This document shows positions 1 to 5,544 of a stretch of 7,716 nucleotides of DNA, one piece after another (within the stretch, counting starts at the first letter, position 1; the number at the start of each line of letters is the position of its first letter). The DNA comes from Roseiarcus sp. GTDB lineage: Bacteria; Pseudomonadota; Alphaproteobacteria; Rhizobiales; Beijerinckiaceae. The DNA is taken from contig JASLHV010000271.1 in the NCBI GenBank assembly GCA_030153205.1, forward strand, positions 1 to 7,716. Reading direction: 5' to 3'. The position numbers and the translations under genes were made by a program. The notes beneath the pieces were generated by a model. The model was not told the DNA's origin. It searched no databases and saw only the letters and a program-made list of their open reading frames with translations.

Positions 1-99
1 GCGTTCAAAAATCGCGACGTCGAAATCCTGGCGCGCCAGCGCGATCGCCGCCGTCAGTCCGCCGATCCCCGCGCCGGCGATCAGCGCGCGCCGGCGCAT
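1..99 (-). CDS. FAD-dependent monooxygenase, N-terminal fragment (runs off left edge)
   Basis: Only the first 33 residues are present, reading leftwards from an ATG at 99-97. They show a basic start (MRRR), a beta strand and the dinucleotide-binding glycine motif GAGIGG at residues 9-14. A helix (LTAAIALAR) follows, then a second strand ending in Glu-Arg at 32-33, where the acidic residue normally contacts the ribose of FAD. This is the Rossmann start of the PHBH/UbiH/salicylate-hydroxylase flavoprotein superfamily, which hydroxylates aromatic or quinone-like substrates using NAD(P)H and O2. The substrate cannot be told from this fragment. The start lies 8 nt after the stop of the zinc-finger gene, with a GAG-containing stretch overlapping that stop, so the two are probably co-transcribed and translationally coupled. 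A different FAD-binding oxidoreductase remains possible. Confidence 0.85.
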   Translation of the reverse strand, partial: MRRRALIAGAGIGGLTAAIALARQDFDVAIFER

Positions 100-107
100 G
101 GTTCAGC

Positions 108-344
108 TCAGGCCATCGTCAATTCGCATTCGGCCGGCTGGCAATGCGGCCCGAGCGAAGCGTCATAGACAAAGCGCGTCGAACAATAGGGGCAAACCGT
201 CTCGTCGGAATCGCCCATGTCGATATAGATATGCGGATGATCGAAAGGCGGCGTGGCGCCGACGCACATATATTCCTTCACCCCGACCTTGATCACCGGC
301 ACGCCGGGATCGTTGTGAAAATGCGGTGTGGCGTGGTCGGCCAT
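108..344 (-). CDS. CHCC-type zinc-finger domain protein (zf-CHCC, NDUFS6-like)
   Basis: A 78-residue protein built almost entirely of one zinc-finger module. The likely ligands are Cys27, a histidine in the DHPH stretch (His36 or His38), and the Cys51-Pro-Tyr-Cys54 knuckle, followed by the aromatic tail TRFVY. This is the zf-CHCC pattern, also found in the NDUFS6/13-kDa subunit of complex I. The free-standing bacterial members are poorly characterised, and a role in respiratory complex I is possible but not shown. ATG 344 is preferred because a GGAG sits about 6 nt upstream and homologous similarity begins there; the same frame is open further upstream to 446, overlapping the lactamase end. 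Two more cysteines (68 and 73) lie near the C-terminus. It sits between the beta-lactamase (79 nt gap) and the FAD monooxygenase (8 nt gap) on the same strand. Pairing with the flavoprotein is a recurring alphaproteobacterial arrangement as I recall it. Confidence 0.88.
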   Translation of the reverse strand: MADHATPHFHNDPGVPVIKVGVKEYMCVGATPPFDHPHIYIDMGDSDETVCPYCSTRFVYDASLGPHCQPAECELTMA

Positions 345-423
345 GCTGGCTCCGAGCGGGCTGATTTGCGCCGCACCATAGGCGAGGGCGGCGGGCTTGA
401 ATAGCGTATTTTGGTCGCTGCCG

Positions 424-1317
424 TCATCCGCCAAAAGCGCCTGCAATTGCGCGCCCGATCGCGGCGTGGGCAGCGTTGCGCTTCTCCTCGGGCGCGGCGG
501 TTTCCGTGAGAAAAGCCGCGACGATCACCGGCGCTCGCCCTTCCGGCCAGATGATGGCGACATCGTTGGTCGAGCCGCGCTCGCCGGAGCCGGTCTTGTC
601 GCCGATGCGCCACGTCTTGGGCAGGCCGGCGCGGAGCCTGGCGCCGCTGGTCTTGCAGGCGACAAGCCAGGCGATCCACTGATCGCGTGAGCCGGGCGAA
701 AGCGCGGCGCCGGTCGCAAGGCGGTTCAAAGTTGCGGCCATGGCGGCGGGGGTCGATGTGTCGCGCGGATCGCCGGGCGTCGCCTCATTGAGATCGGGCT
801 CGAAGCGGTCGAACCTGGTGAGCGGGTCGCCGAGCGAGCGGACATATTCCGTCAAGGCGGCGGGGCCGCCGAGGCTTCGGAGAAGGATATTGGCGGCGCT
901 ATTGTCGCTGAGCGTAATCGCCGCCTCGCAGAGTTCAGCAACCGACATTTCGCCGTCAACATGTTGCTTGGCGATCGGCGCGTAGGAGAGAATATCGCTC
1001 TGCTTGATTGCAATGCGCCTCGTGAGCTGTTCCTTGCCGGCGTCGACTTTCGCCAATATCGCCGCTGCAGCGACGGCTTTGAACGTCGAACACATCGGGA
1101 AGCGTTCATTGGCGCGGTGACCGGCCGACGCGCCGCTCTTCGTATCGAGAATGGCAACGCCGAGACGGCCGCTCGCCTCGGCTTCAATCGCTTTGAACGC
1201 GCCGCCGAGATCGGCGAGCGGGTTCTCCGCCGCATTCGCCAAAGTACGACCAACGAGCGCTGAAACCCCTGTCATGGCGAAGACGGAAGCTTGGGCAAAA
1301 CGACGACGCGACATCAT
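424..1317 (-). CDS. Class A serine beta-lactamase with Tat signal
   Basis: A 297-residue periplasmic enzyme that hydrolyses beta-lactams through an acyl-serine intermediate. It opens with a twin-arginine motif, SRRRFAQ at 3-9, followed by a hydrophobic stretch to about residue 29, so export by the Tat system is likely. Catalytic motifs have a constant offset of 7 from Ambler numbering: S77-T-F-K80 (S70xxK73), S137-D-N139 (SDN loop), E173-P-D-L-N177 (E166/N170 of the omega loop) and K241-T-G (K234TG). Tyr112 is Tyr105. Position 237 is Ser and position 244 is Thr. The active-site arginine normally given by R244 or R276 is missing there, but Arg227 falls at position 220, as in KPC/NMC-A types. 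Cys76 is C69, but position 238 is Gly, so the carbapenemase disulfide cannot form. Start: two adjacent ATGs (1317, 1314). The first is chosen because GGAG lies 12 nt upstream; the open frame reaches 1422 without similarity. No ampR-like regulator is adjacent. The spectrum cannot be predicted. Confidence 0.95.
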   Translation of the reverse strand: MMSRRRFAQASVFAMTGVSALVGRTLANAAENPLADLGGAFKAIEAEASGRLGVAILDTKSGASAGHRANERFPMCSTFKAVAAAAILAKVDAGKEQLTRRIAIKQSDILSYAPIAKQHVDGEMSVAELCEAAITLSDNSAANILLRSLGGPAALTEYVRSLGDPLTRFDRFEPDLNEATPGDPRDTSTPAAMAATLNRLATGAALSPGSRDQWIAWLVACKTSGARLRAGLPKTWRIGDKTGSGERGSTNDVAIIWPEGRAPVIVAAFLTETAAPEEKRNAAHAAIGRAIAGAFGG

Positions 1318-1352
1318 GCGATTTTCGGGCTCCGTGCAGGATTGGGCGTCGC

Positions 1353-1381
1353 GCCATAACGACGGCGCATGACGGAAACAA
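1353..1381 (-). promoter_or_regulatory. Candidate beta-lactamase promoter
   Basis: Reading on the minus strand, TTGTTT (1381-1376) and TATGGC (1358-1353) are separated by 17 nt. Transcription would start about 28 nt before the lactamase ATG. The match to consensus is modest. The -10 element overlaps an inverted repeat (GCGCC and GGCGC arms at 1351-1355 and 1364-1368) that could bind a regulator. The plus-strand GFA promoter must also lie in this 138 bp divergent gap; a TTGACT at 1394-1399 is a possible -35 for it, with no good -10 seen. Confidence 0.25.
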
Positions 1382-1455
1382 GGCGGCGCCAGGTTGACTT
1401 TCGGGCGGCGCTCAGCCGCCATGGCGCCCGCAAGTCAGCAAATCGGAGAACCGCG

Positions 1456-1863
1456 ATGAGGATGGAAGGCGGCTGCTATTGCGGCGCGGTGCGCTATGCG
1501 GCGGAAGGCAAACCCATGTTGAAGGCGCAATGCCACTGCCGTGAATGCCAATACATCAGCGGCGGCGCGCCGAACATGTTCCTCCTCATGCCTCCCGGCG
1601 ACTTTCGCTACACCAAAGGCCAGCCCAAAAGTTTCTCGCGCAGCGATATCGAAAATCCCGTGACGCGCGAGTTCTGCGCCGAATGCGGCACGCATTTAAC
1701 GACACTGCGGCCCGGCCTGGACGCGGTCGTCCTGAAGGTCGGCACGCTCGACGATCCGAGCCTCTTTGGCGCGCCGCGGATGGCGATCTTCACCGTCGAC
1801 AAGCAAGTCTTTCACCATATTCCCGATGGAATGCCCGCATTCGAACGCATGCCGACGGCCTGA
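1456..1863 (+). CDS. GFA family protein (CENP-V/GFA zinc domain)
   Basis: A 135-residue single-domain protein of the glutathione-dependent formaldehyde-activating (Gfa/CENP-V) fold. Zinc-binding cysteines appear in the expected order: C7-Y-C9 in the GGCYCGAVRY start, C26-H-C28-R-E-C31 and C74-A-E-C77-G-T-H80. Gfa of Paracoccus was proposed to speed condensation of formaldehyde with glutathione. Most family members, however, have no proven activity, so the safe call is a zinc protein of unknown substrate. ATG 1456 is chosen because GGAG sits 7 nt upstream (1445-1448) and the family similarity begins at Met-Arg-Met-Glu-Gly-Gly. The frame is open from 1369, but the extra residues are not family-like. 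The alpha/beta hydrolase starts 7 nt after its stop, so the two are probably one operon. Length is normal for the family. Confidence 0.93.
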   Translation: MRMEGGCYCGAVRYAAEGKPMLKAQCHCRECQYISGGAPNMFLLMPPGDFRYTKGQPKSFSRSDIENPVTREFCAECGTHLTTLRPGLDAVVLKVGTLDDPSLFGAPRMAIFTVDKQVFHHIPDGMPAFERMPTA

Positions 1864-1870
1864 GGCCCGC

Positions 1871-2638
1871 GTGCTCGATTTTTCCTCCGCCGGCGTGCGC
1901 ATCGCCTATGCCGACTTTCCAGCCAAAGGCTCCGATCGCGGCGAACCGATCCTGCTCATCCATGGCTTCGCCTCGAGCCATGTCTTCAACTGGGTCAATC
2001 CAGGCTGGGTGCGCACGCTCACCGAAGCGGGCAGGCGGGTCGTCGCCTTCGACAATCGCGGCCATGGCGCCAGCGAGAAACTCTACGCGCCGGAAGATTA
2101 CGCCAGCGATGTCATGGCCGAAGACGCCTGGCGATTGCTCGATACTTTGGCGCTCGAGCGCGCCGACGTCATGGGCTATTCAATGGGCGCCCGGATCGGG
2201 GCGTTTCTGGCTCTGGCGTATCCCGATCGCGTTCGGTCCCTCATCCTGGGCGGGCTCGGCGACCATCTCGTCGAAGGCGTCGGCCTGCCGCTCGGCATTG
2301 CCGACGCGATGGAGGCGGCGTCAATCGACACGCTGACCGACCCCCAGCAGCGGACGTTCCGCGCCTTCGCGGATCAGACCAAGAGCGACCGCGCCGCGCT
2401 CGCCGCCTGCATCCGCGGCTCGCGGCAAACCCTGACGCGGCCGGAGGTCGCGGCGATCGATTGCCCGACCTTGGTCGCGGTCGGAACGCGAGACGTCGTC
2501 GCCGGCGATCCGCATCGCCTCGCGGCGCTCTTCCCGAAAGGCGAAGCCCTGGAGATAGCCAACCGCGATCACATGATGGCGGTCGGCGACAAGGTTTTCA
2601 AAGCAGGCGCGCTCGACTTCCTTCAGCGAAGGCCGTGA
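1871..2638 (+). CDS. Alpha/beta hydrolase
   Basis: A 255-residue soluble alpha/beta-hydrolase-fold enzyme without a signal peptide. The oxyanion-hole motif is H31-G-F-A-S, a strand-turn FDNRGHGAS spans 60-68, and the nucleophile elbow is G102-Y-S104-M-G106. The acid is probably D208 (VGTRDVV) and the base H234 (RDHMMAV), completing a Ser-Asp-His triad. The family includes esterases, haloperoxidase-like and lactone hydrolases; the sequence does not fix the substrate. A GTG start at 1871 is preferred: GAGG overlaps the GFA stop with a 5 nt spacer, and the domain begins immediately (LDFSSAGVRIAY). The nearest in-frame ATG (1826) would extend the protein into the GFA gene with no similarity. The tight spacing after the GFA gene implies translational coupling. 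Next to a Gfa-like protein, a thioesterase acting on a glutathione adduct is conceivable but speculative. Confidence 0.92.
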   Translation: MLDFSSAGVRIAYADFPAKGSDRGEPILLIHGFASSHVFNWVNPGWVRTLTEAGRRVVAFDNRGHGASEKLYAPEDYASDVMAEDAWRLLDTLALERADVMGYSMGARIGAFLALAYPDRVRSLILGGLGDHLVEGVGLPLGIADAMEAASIDTLTDPQQRTFRAFADQTKSDRAALAACIRGSRQTLTRPEVAAIDCPTLVAVGTRDVVAGDPHRLAALFPKGEALEIANRDHMMAVGDKVFKAGALDFLQRRP

Positions 2639-2675
2639 CGCATGCTCCTCTCGGAATTCAGGACCTTCTCTTAGA

Positions 2676-3428
2676 ATGATGATTTTGATCATTTTATTTT
2701 TGGCGTCGCTTTGGGCGGGGGCGCAAAACGCCCTTGCCGGCGGCGGCTCGTTCATCACGCTTCCGGCGCTGATCGCTGTGGGCATGGACGCCCGCGCCGC
2801 CAATATCACATCGACCGTAGCGCTCTTTCCCGCCCAGATCGTCACCGGCCTTACCGGTCGTCGGGACGCCGCAGGCCTACCCGAGCTCTCCTTCAGGAGC
2901 CTGTTCGCCATCAGCCTCGCCGGCGGCGCTTTGGGCGCGGCGATCCTGCTGGCGACGCCGCCGAGTTTCTTTGCCCGTTTGGTGCCCTGGCTTGTCCTAT
3001 TCGCCACCCTCGTCTTCGCCTGGGGAAGTTTCTCCAGGCGTTCGCCGGTCGCTGGGGATCAGCCGAAGCGTCTGCCGCCATGGTTCGCGGCGCTGGCGCA
3101 GTTTTTCATTGCGATTTACGGCGGTTATTTCGGCGGCGGGATCGGCTTCTTGATGATGGCGGCTCTGGCCGCGGCGGGCCAGAATGTACGCGTCGCCGGA
3201 GCGACGAAGAATATTCTCGCCGGCGTGATGAACGCCGCGGCGGTCGCGATTTTCCTCTTCTCGCCCGACATTCACTGGCTGCAGGCCGCGGTCACGGCCG
3301 TCGGCGCCTCGGCCGGCGGTTGGGGTGGCGCAATGATGCTGCAGCGGGTAAACGAACGCGCCTTACGCCTTGGCGTTATAGGCATCGGCGCCGTTCTCAC
3401 GATTGGTCTTTTTCTTCGGTCGCCTTGA
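2676..3428 (+). CDS. TSUP family transporter (TauE/SafE-like membrane protein)
   Basis: A 250-residue integral inner-membrane protein made of successive hydrophobic segments and two related halves. The first half carries AGGGSFITLPALI at about 21-33, and the second carries GGYFGGGIGFLMMA at about 149-162 followed by ATKNILAGVMN at 176-186. These glycine-rich repeats are the signature of the TauE/SafE (TSUP, DUF81) family, whose members move sulfite, sulfoacetate, taurine-derived or other small organic anions. The substrate of this one is unknown. A cytoplasmic loop with basic residues (RRSPVAGDQPKR, 121-132) joins the halves. Start: two adjacent ATGs at 2676 and 2679; AGGA lies 12 nt before the first, so initiation may be modest. 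It begins 37 nt after the hydrolase stop and ends 82 nt before cysE on the same strand, which is consistent with a role in sulfur metabolism, though that is inference. Confidence 0.9.
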   Translation: MMILIILFLASLWAGAQNALAGGGSFITLPALIAVGMDARAANITSTVALFPAQIVTGLTGRRDAAGLPELSFRSLFAISLAGGALGAAILLATPPSFFARLVPWLVLFATLVFAWGSFSRRSPVAGDQPKRLPPWFAALAQFFIAIYGGYFGGGIGFLMMAALAAAGQNVRVAGATKNILAGVMNAAAVAIFLFSPDIHWLQAAVTAVGASAGGWGGAMMLQRVNERALRLGVIGIGAVLTIGLFLRSP

Positions 3429-3510
3429 GACTGGCGCCGCAATTTCGCCGCCCTATATTTCGACGACCGCTTTTGTGATATGAGGGCGGCCCGTCTGCGA
3501 GGAGGAGATC

Positions 3511-4347
3511 ATGGCGAATAGCCAGATCGCACGTGTCGTCAGCTTTGATCGCAATGACCCGTTGTTTGCGCGCATTTGCGTGGAGGCGGAAGAAGCGATT
3601 CGGCGTGAGCCGGAGCTCGCCGTTTTTCTGATGACGAATATTTTGAATCACGAAACTTTCGAAGACGCGGTCATCTTTCGCGTGGCGGCGCGCCTCGATC
3701 ACGCCGATGCGCCGAGCGCCCTGATCCGTCAGACTTTTACCGATTTCGTGCGGCGCGATTCCTCTCTTGGCGAGGCTTTTCGCGCGGACCTTCTCGCAGT
3801 CGCCGATCGCGATCCAGCCTGCCACAGGATCATGGAGCCGCTCCTTTACTTCAAGGGGTTCCTTGCGCTCCAGACCTATCGTCTGTCGCATGCGCTGCTG
3901 AGGGCGGGGCGCAAGGACTTCGCTCTCTATCTGCAGAGCCGTTCGTCCTCGGTCTTCCAGGTCGACATCAACCCGGCCGCTAAGATCGGCAAAGGCATAT
4001 TCCTCGACCATGCGACGGACCTCGTCGTCGGCGAGACCTGCGTCATCGAAGACGATTGCTCGATCTTGCAGGGCGTGACGCTGGGCGGCACAGGCAAGGA
4101 GACCGGCGACCGTCACCCGAAGATCCGCCATGGCGTCCTGATCGGGTCAGGCGCGAAAATCCTGGGCAATATCGAGGTCGGCCATTGCGCGCGCGTCGCC
4201 GCCGGCTCCGTCGTTCTGGCGCCCGTGCCGAATAACAAAACCGTGGCGGGCGTGCCGGCCCGTATCGTTGGCGAAGCCGGCTGCGCCGAGCCGGCGCGGA
4301 CGATGAATCAGATCATCGCCGAAAAGCTGATCGAGCCGAGCCCATAA
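3511..4347 (+). CDS. cysE: Serine O-acetyltransferase
   Basis: A 278-residue cytoplasmic enzyme transferring an acetyl group from acetyl-CoA to L-serine, giving O-acetylserine, the precursor that cysteine synthase converts to cysteine. The N-terminal helical domain spans about 1-145 and includes D101-P-A and the LLYFKGFLALQTYR helix. A left-handed beta-helix of hexapeptide repeats follows from about 150 to 250 (VDINPAAKIGKGIFLDHAT onwards). Catalytic residues match the Escherichia coli enzyme: Asp166-His167 in the LDHAT motif and His202 in DRHPKI. The VTLGGTGK loop is intact and VAGVPARIVG closes the helix. A strong GGAGGAG ribosome site at 3501-3507 fixes ATG 3511. The C-terminus is unusual: it ends in Pro-Ser-Pro instead of the isoleucine that many orthologues insert into the cysteine synthase active site. 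It is preceded by the TSUP transporter (82 nt) and may have its own promoter. Confidence 0.97.
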   Translation: MANSQIARVVSFDRNDPLFARICVEAEEAIRREPELAVFLMTNILNHETFEDAVIFRVAARLDHADAPSALIRQTFTDFVRRDSSLGEAFRADLLAVADRDPACHRIMEPLLYFKGFLALQTYRLSHALLRAGRKDFALYLQSRSSSVFQVDINPAAKIGKGIFLDHATDLVVGETCVIEDDCSILQGVTLGGTGKETGDRHPKIRHGVLIGSGAKILGNIEVGHCARVAAGSVVLAPVPNNKTVAGVPARIVGEAGCAEPARTMNQIIAEKLIEPSP

Positions 4348-4412
4348 ACTTTGATTAGCCAGAGATGCGCGCACGCTTGCGATCGTGAACAACATCACTT
4401 TCGAGCGCAAAT

Positions 4413-4434
4413 ACTCAGCCTGCATAAGCTGAGT
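4413..4434. terminator. Hairpin downstream of cysE, possible terminator
   Basis: A perfect 7 bp inverted repeat, ACTCAGC (4413-4419) and GCTGAGT (4428-4434), with an 8 nt loop, lies 66 nt after the cysE stop. No run of T follows (GTCCTGCC), so intrinsic termination is doubtful; it may instead protect the mRNA 3' end. A 10 nt direct repeat, AGCCAGAGAT, flanks the wider region at 4357-4366 and 4519-4528; its meaning is unknown. Confidence 0.35.
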
Positions 4435-4469
4435 CCTGCCCTCTGGTTCCCGAAGAAGCGGCCGGAAGA

Positions 4470-4498
4470 TTGACGCGACGGTAAGAGCGGCTTTAAAG
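4470..4498 (+). promoter_or_regulatory. Candidate tRNA-Ser promoter
   Basis: TTGACG (4470-4475) is separated by 17 nt from TTAAAG (4493-4498). The -35 is close to the alphaproteobacterial consensus, while the -10 is weak. Transcription from here would leave a roughly 70 nt 5' leader to be trimmed by RNase P. It is the best-looking candidate between cysE and the tRNA. Confidence 0.3.
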
Positions 4499-4576
4499 AA
4501 CCGCCAAATTAGTTCGACAGCCAGAGATTAGCGGCCGTCGATATGTCAGAGTAGAAAGCGCCGAAATATCAAAACG

Positions 4577-4666
4577 GGAAGGGTGGCCGAGTGGTTTAAG
4601 GCAACGGTCTTGAAAACCGTCGTGGGCGCAAGTCCACCGTGAGTTCGAATCTCACCCCTTCCGCCA
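4577..4666 (+). tRNA. tRNA-Ser (anticodon UGA)
   Basis: A complete class II tRNA of 90 nt including an encoded CCA. The acceptor stem is GGAAGGG (4577-4583) with CCCTTCC (4656-4662), discriminator G4663 and CCA 4664-4666. The anticodon stem ACGGT/ACCGT (4604-4608, 4616-4620) holds the loop CTTGAAA with anticodon TGA at 4611-4613, reading UCA and, by wobble, other UCN serine codons. The long variable arm (about 4621-4638, GTGG/CCAC stem) is typical of serine tRNAs. The T arm is GTGAG-TTCGAAT-CTCAC (4639-4655). All arms pair cleanly, so the gene looks functional. tRNA genes are common integration sites, but no integrase or repeated 3' end is visible in this window. Confidence 0.98.
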
Positions 4667-4683
4667 CCAGGTCAAAGCGAATT

Positions 4684-4706
4684 CCCGCAGAGGGGCGCTC
4701 TGCGGG
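4684..4706. terminator. GC-rich hairpin between tRNA-Ser and the convergent small gene
   Basis: A perfect 9 bp inverted repeat, CCCGCAGAG (4684-4692) and CTCTGCGGG (4698-4706), with a 5 nt loop, starts 17 nt after the tRNA CCA. It also lies 17 nt beyond the stop of the small minus-strand gene, so it sits between convergent transcripts and may act as a bidirectional terminator. Neither side has a good T run (TCGCTAAG on the plus strand, AATTCGCTTT on the minus strand), so efficiency is uncertain. Confidence 0.55.
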
Positions 4707-4722
4707 TCGCTAAGCGTTCGGA

Positions 4723-4917
4723 TCACCAATAGCGGCAATGGCGATGGTGGTGGCCGCCGTCCCATTCGCAATGGCTGTGGCGCCAATGAGCTTTTTCGAT
4801 CTGTGATCCGCCGGCGTCGACGCCGGTCGCTGACAGCGTGAATGCGGAAGCTGGCGTCACCGCAAAGCCGACAAGCGCAGAGACCATCGCCAAAATGAAC
4901 AACGATCTGAACCGCAA
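4723..4917 (-). CDS. Small secreted His-rich protein of unknown function
   Basis: A 64-residue reading frame not matching a family I can name. From a TTG start at 4917 it begins MRFRSLFILAM, giving a compact Sec signal peptide (basic n-region, hydrophobic core to about residue 20) with a likely cleavage after TPASA at residue 25. The mature part is about 39 residues. It ends in a cluster of His, Cys, Trp and Arg (HWRHSHCEWDGGHHHRHCRYW, written here in two overlapping notes: HWRHSHCEW, then DGGHHHRHCRYW). Small exported proteins with a C-terminal His/Trp/Arg tail are frequent in Rhizobiales. The tail could bind metal ions, but this is inference. The start is uncertain: ATG 4965 would add 16 charged residues with AGAGG directly abutting it, and ATG 4887 would shorten the signal peptide. 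It is divergent from the Cys-rich gene at 5031 and convergent with tRNA-Ser. Confidence 0.65.
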   Translation of the reverse strand: MRFRSLFILAMVSALVGFAVTPASAFTLSATGVDAGGSQIEKAHWRHSHCEWDGGHHHRHCRYW

Positions 4918-5030
4918 CGCGGCGTCACTTCGATGTGATCGCGAGCGCCGGCCGTGCTGGCGCATCCTCTGGCGATCGATCAGGGACGTCGCTAATATCG
5001 TTTCGCGAGGGCAAGCCCAGAGGCGACAAG

Positions 5031-5252
5031 ATGGCGTCCTTACGAGTCATCGCTTTGCTGTGCGGCCTCGTGACGGCCTCGTCGGCGCTTGCTCAGTTTT
5101 CCGCCATCCCGACCATGCCGCAGCCGGTCATTGTCGTTCCGCCGCCGGCGATAACAATGTGCTGTCGAGAGGAATGTCTGCCTCAGCCGTCCTGCCGCCG
5201 CGGTGAAACGTGCTTGCCCGTCTGTAACCAAAAATGCTCGCCTTGCACGTGA
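5031..5252 (+). CDS. Small secreted cysteine-rich protein of unknown function
   Basis: A 73-residue protein not assignable to a known family. Residues 1-21 (ending SSALA) form a clear Sec signal peptide with predicted cleavage before Gln22. Next comes a Pro-rich spacer (about 27-40, with PPP at 37-39). The C-terminal 30 residues contain eight cysteines at 44, 45, 49, 55, 61, 65, 69 and 72, in the pattern CC-x3-C-x5-C-x5-C-x3-C-x3-C-x2-C. An even number in an exported protein suggests disulfides or a metal cluster. Cys11 lies in the signal core but lacks a proper lipobox, so it is not a lipoprotein by that rule. ATG 5031 is chosen because AGAGG lies 7 nt upstream (5019-5023) and the signal peptide begins there; the frame is open upstream to 4935. 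It is divergent from the His-rich small gene with about 113 bp between starts. Confidence 0.72.
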   Translation: MASLRVIALLCGLVTASSALAQFSAIPTMPQPVIVVPPPAITMCCREECLPQPSCRRGETCLPVCNQKCSPCT

Positions 5253-5544
5253 GTGCGGCGAGAAGATCGGACAATTTTCCGTACATCACGCAAATTGCAT
5301 CGAAAACCAATATTTTCTGCCTGATCCAAGCGGCGCAATTCAGGGCGTACGCAATTTGTACGCATGAGGGAGGGCGGTGAAAACGGTGGCGGAAAATGGT
5401 CTTTTCAAAACGCGCCGCCACGAGATGACGGACAACGCTTCGGAAAGGGCAGAACCGGCGCGAATGAGCCGCGGCGACGGTTTGATTTGTGGAGCCAAAT
5501 TTGATTTATAAAAAAAATAAAATGAAAATCGCACGGCTTTGTCG
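5253..5544. other. Intergenic region with several short repeats
   Basis: No gene is supported in these 292 bases. Three structures stand out. GCGTAC (5345-5350) and GTACGC (5358-5363) form an inverted repeat around a 7 nt AT-rich centre, and GTACGC also occurs at 5347-5352. GTGGCGG (5386-5392) pairs with CCGCCAC (5415-5421), enclosing a smaller GAAAA/TTTTC hairpin (5392-5396, 5402-5406); this could end transcription of the Cys-rich gene but is 130 nt away. TTTGATTT is repeated at 5481-5488 and 5500-5507 in front of the next gene. The last 45 bases are strongly AT-rich. Confidence 0.5.
5481..5512 (+). promoter_or_regulatory. Candidate promoter/operator for the small gene at 5545
   Basis: A TATAAA (5507-5512) follows two direct copies of TTTGATTT whose starts are 19 bp apart, roughly two helical turns. 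TTGATT (5482-5487) could serve as a -35 but with a long 19 nt spacer. Two same-face repeats just at the promoter would suit a dimeric regulator. This is inferred from position only. Confidence 0.3.

Noticed and set aside
2321..3007. Long minus-strand frame of 228 codons under the hydrolase and transporter genes
   Set aside because: Antisense to two confidently assigned genes; a by-product of high GC and codon bias.
3397..4131. Minus-strand frame of 244 codons opposite cysE
   Set aside because: Antisense shadow of cysE, whose catalytic motifs are all intact on the plus strand.
4577..4666. tRNA-Ser as a mobile-element attachment site
   Set aside because: No integrase, no repeated tRNA 3' end and no island-type genes are seen in the window.
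5031..5063. Cys11 of the Cys-rich protein as a lipoprotein cysteine
   Set aside because: The residue before it is Leu, not Gly/Ala/Ser, so the lipobox rule is not met, and a good signal peptidase I site follows at SALA.
5031..5252. Cys-rich small protein as a methanobactin-type precursor peptide
   Set aside because: It has a normal Sec signal peptide and eight cysteines, unlike short leader-core methanobactin precursors, and no biosynthetic genes are nearby.
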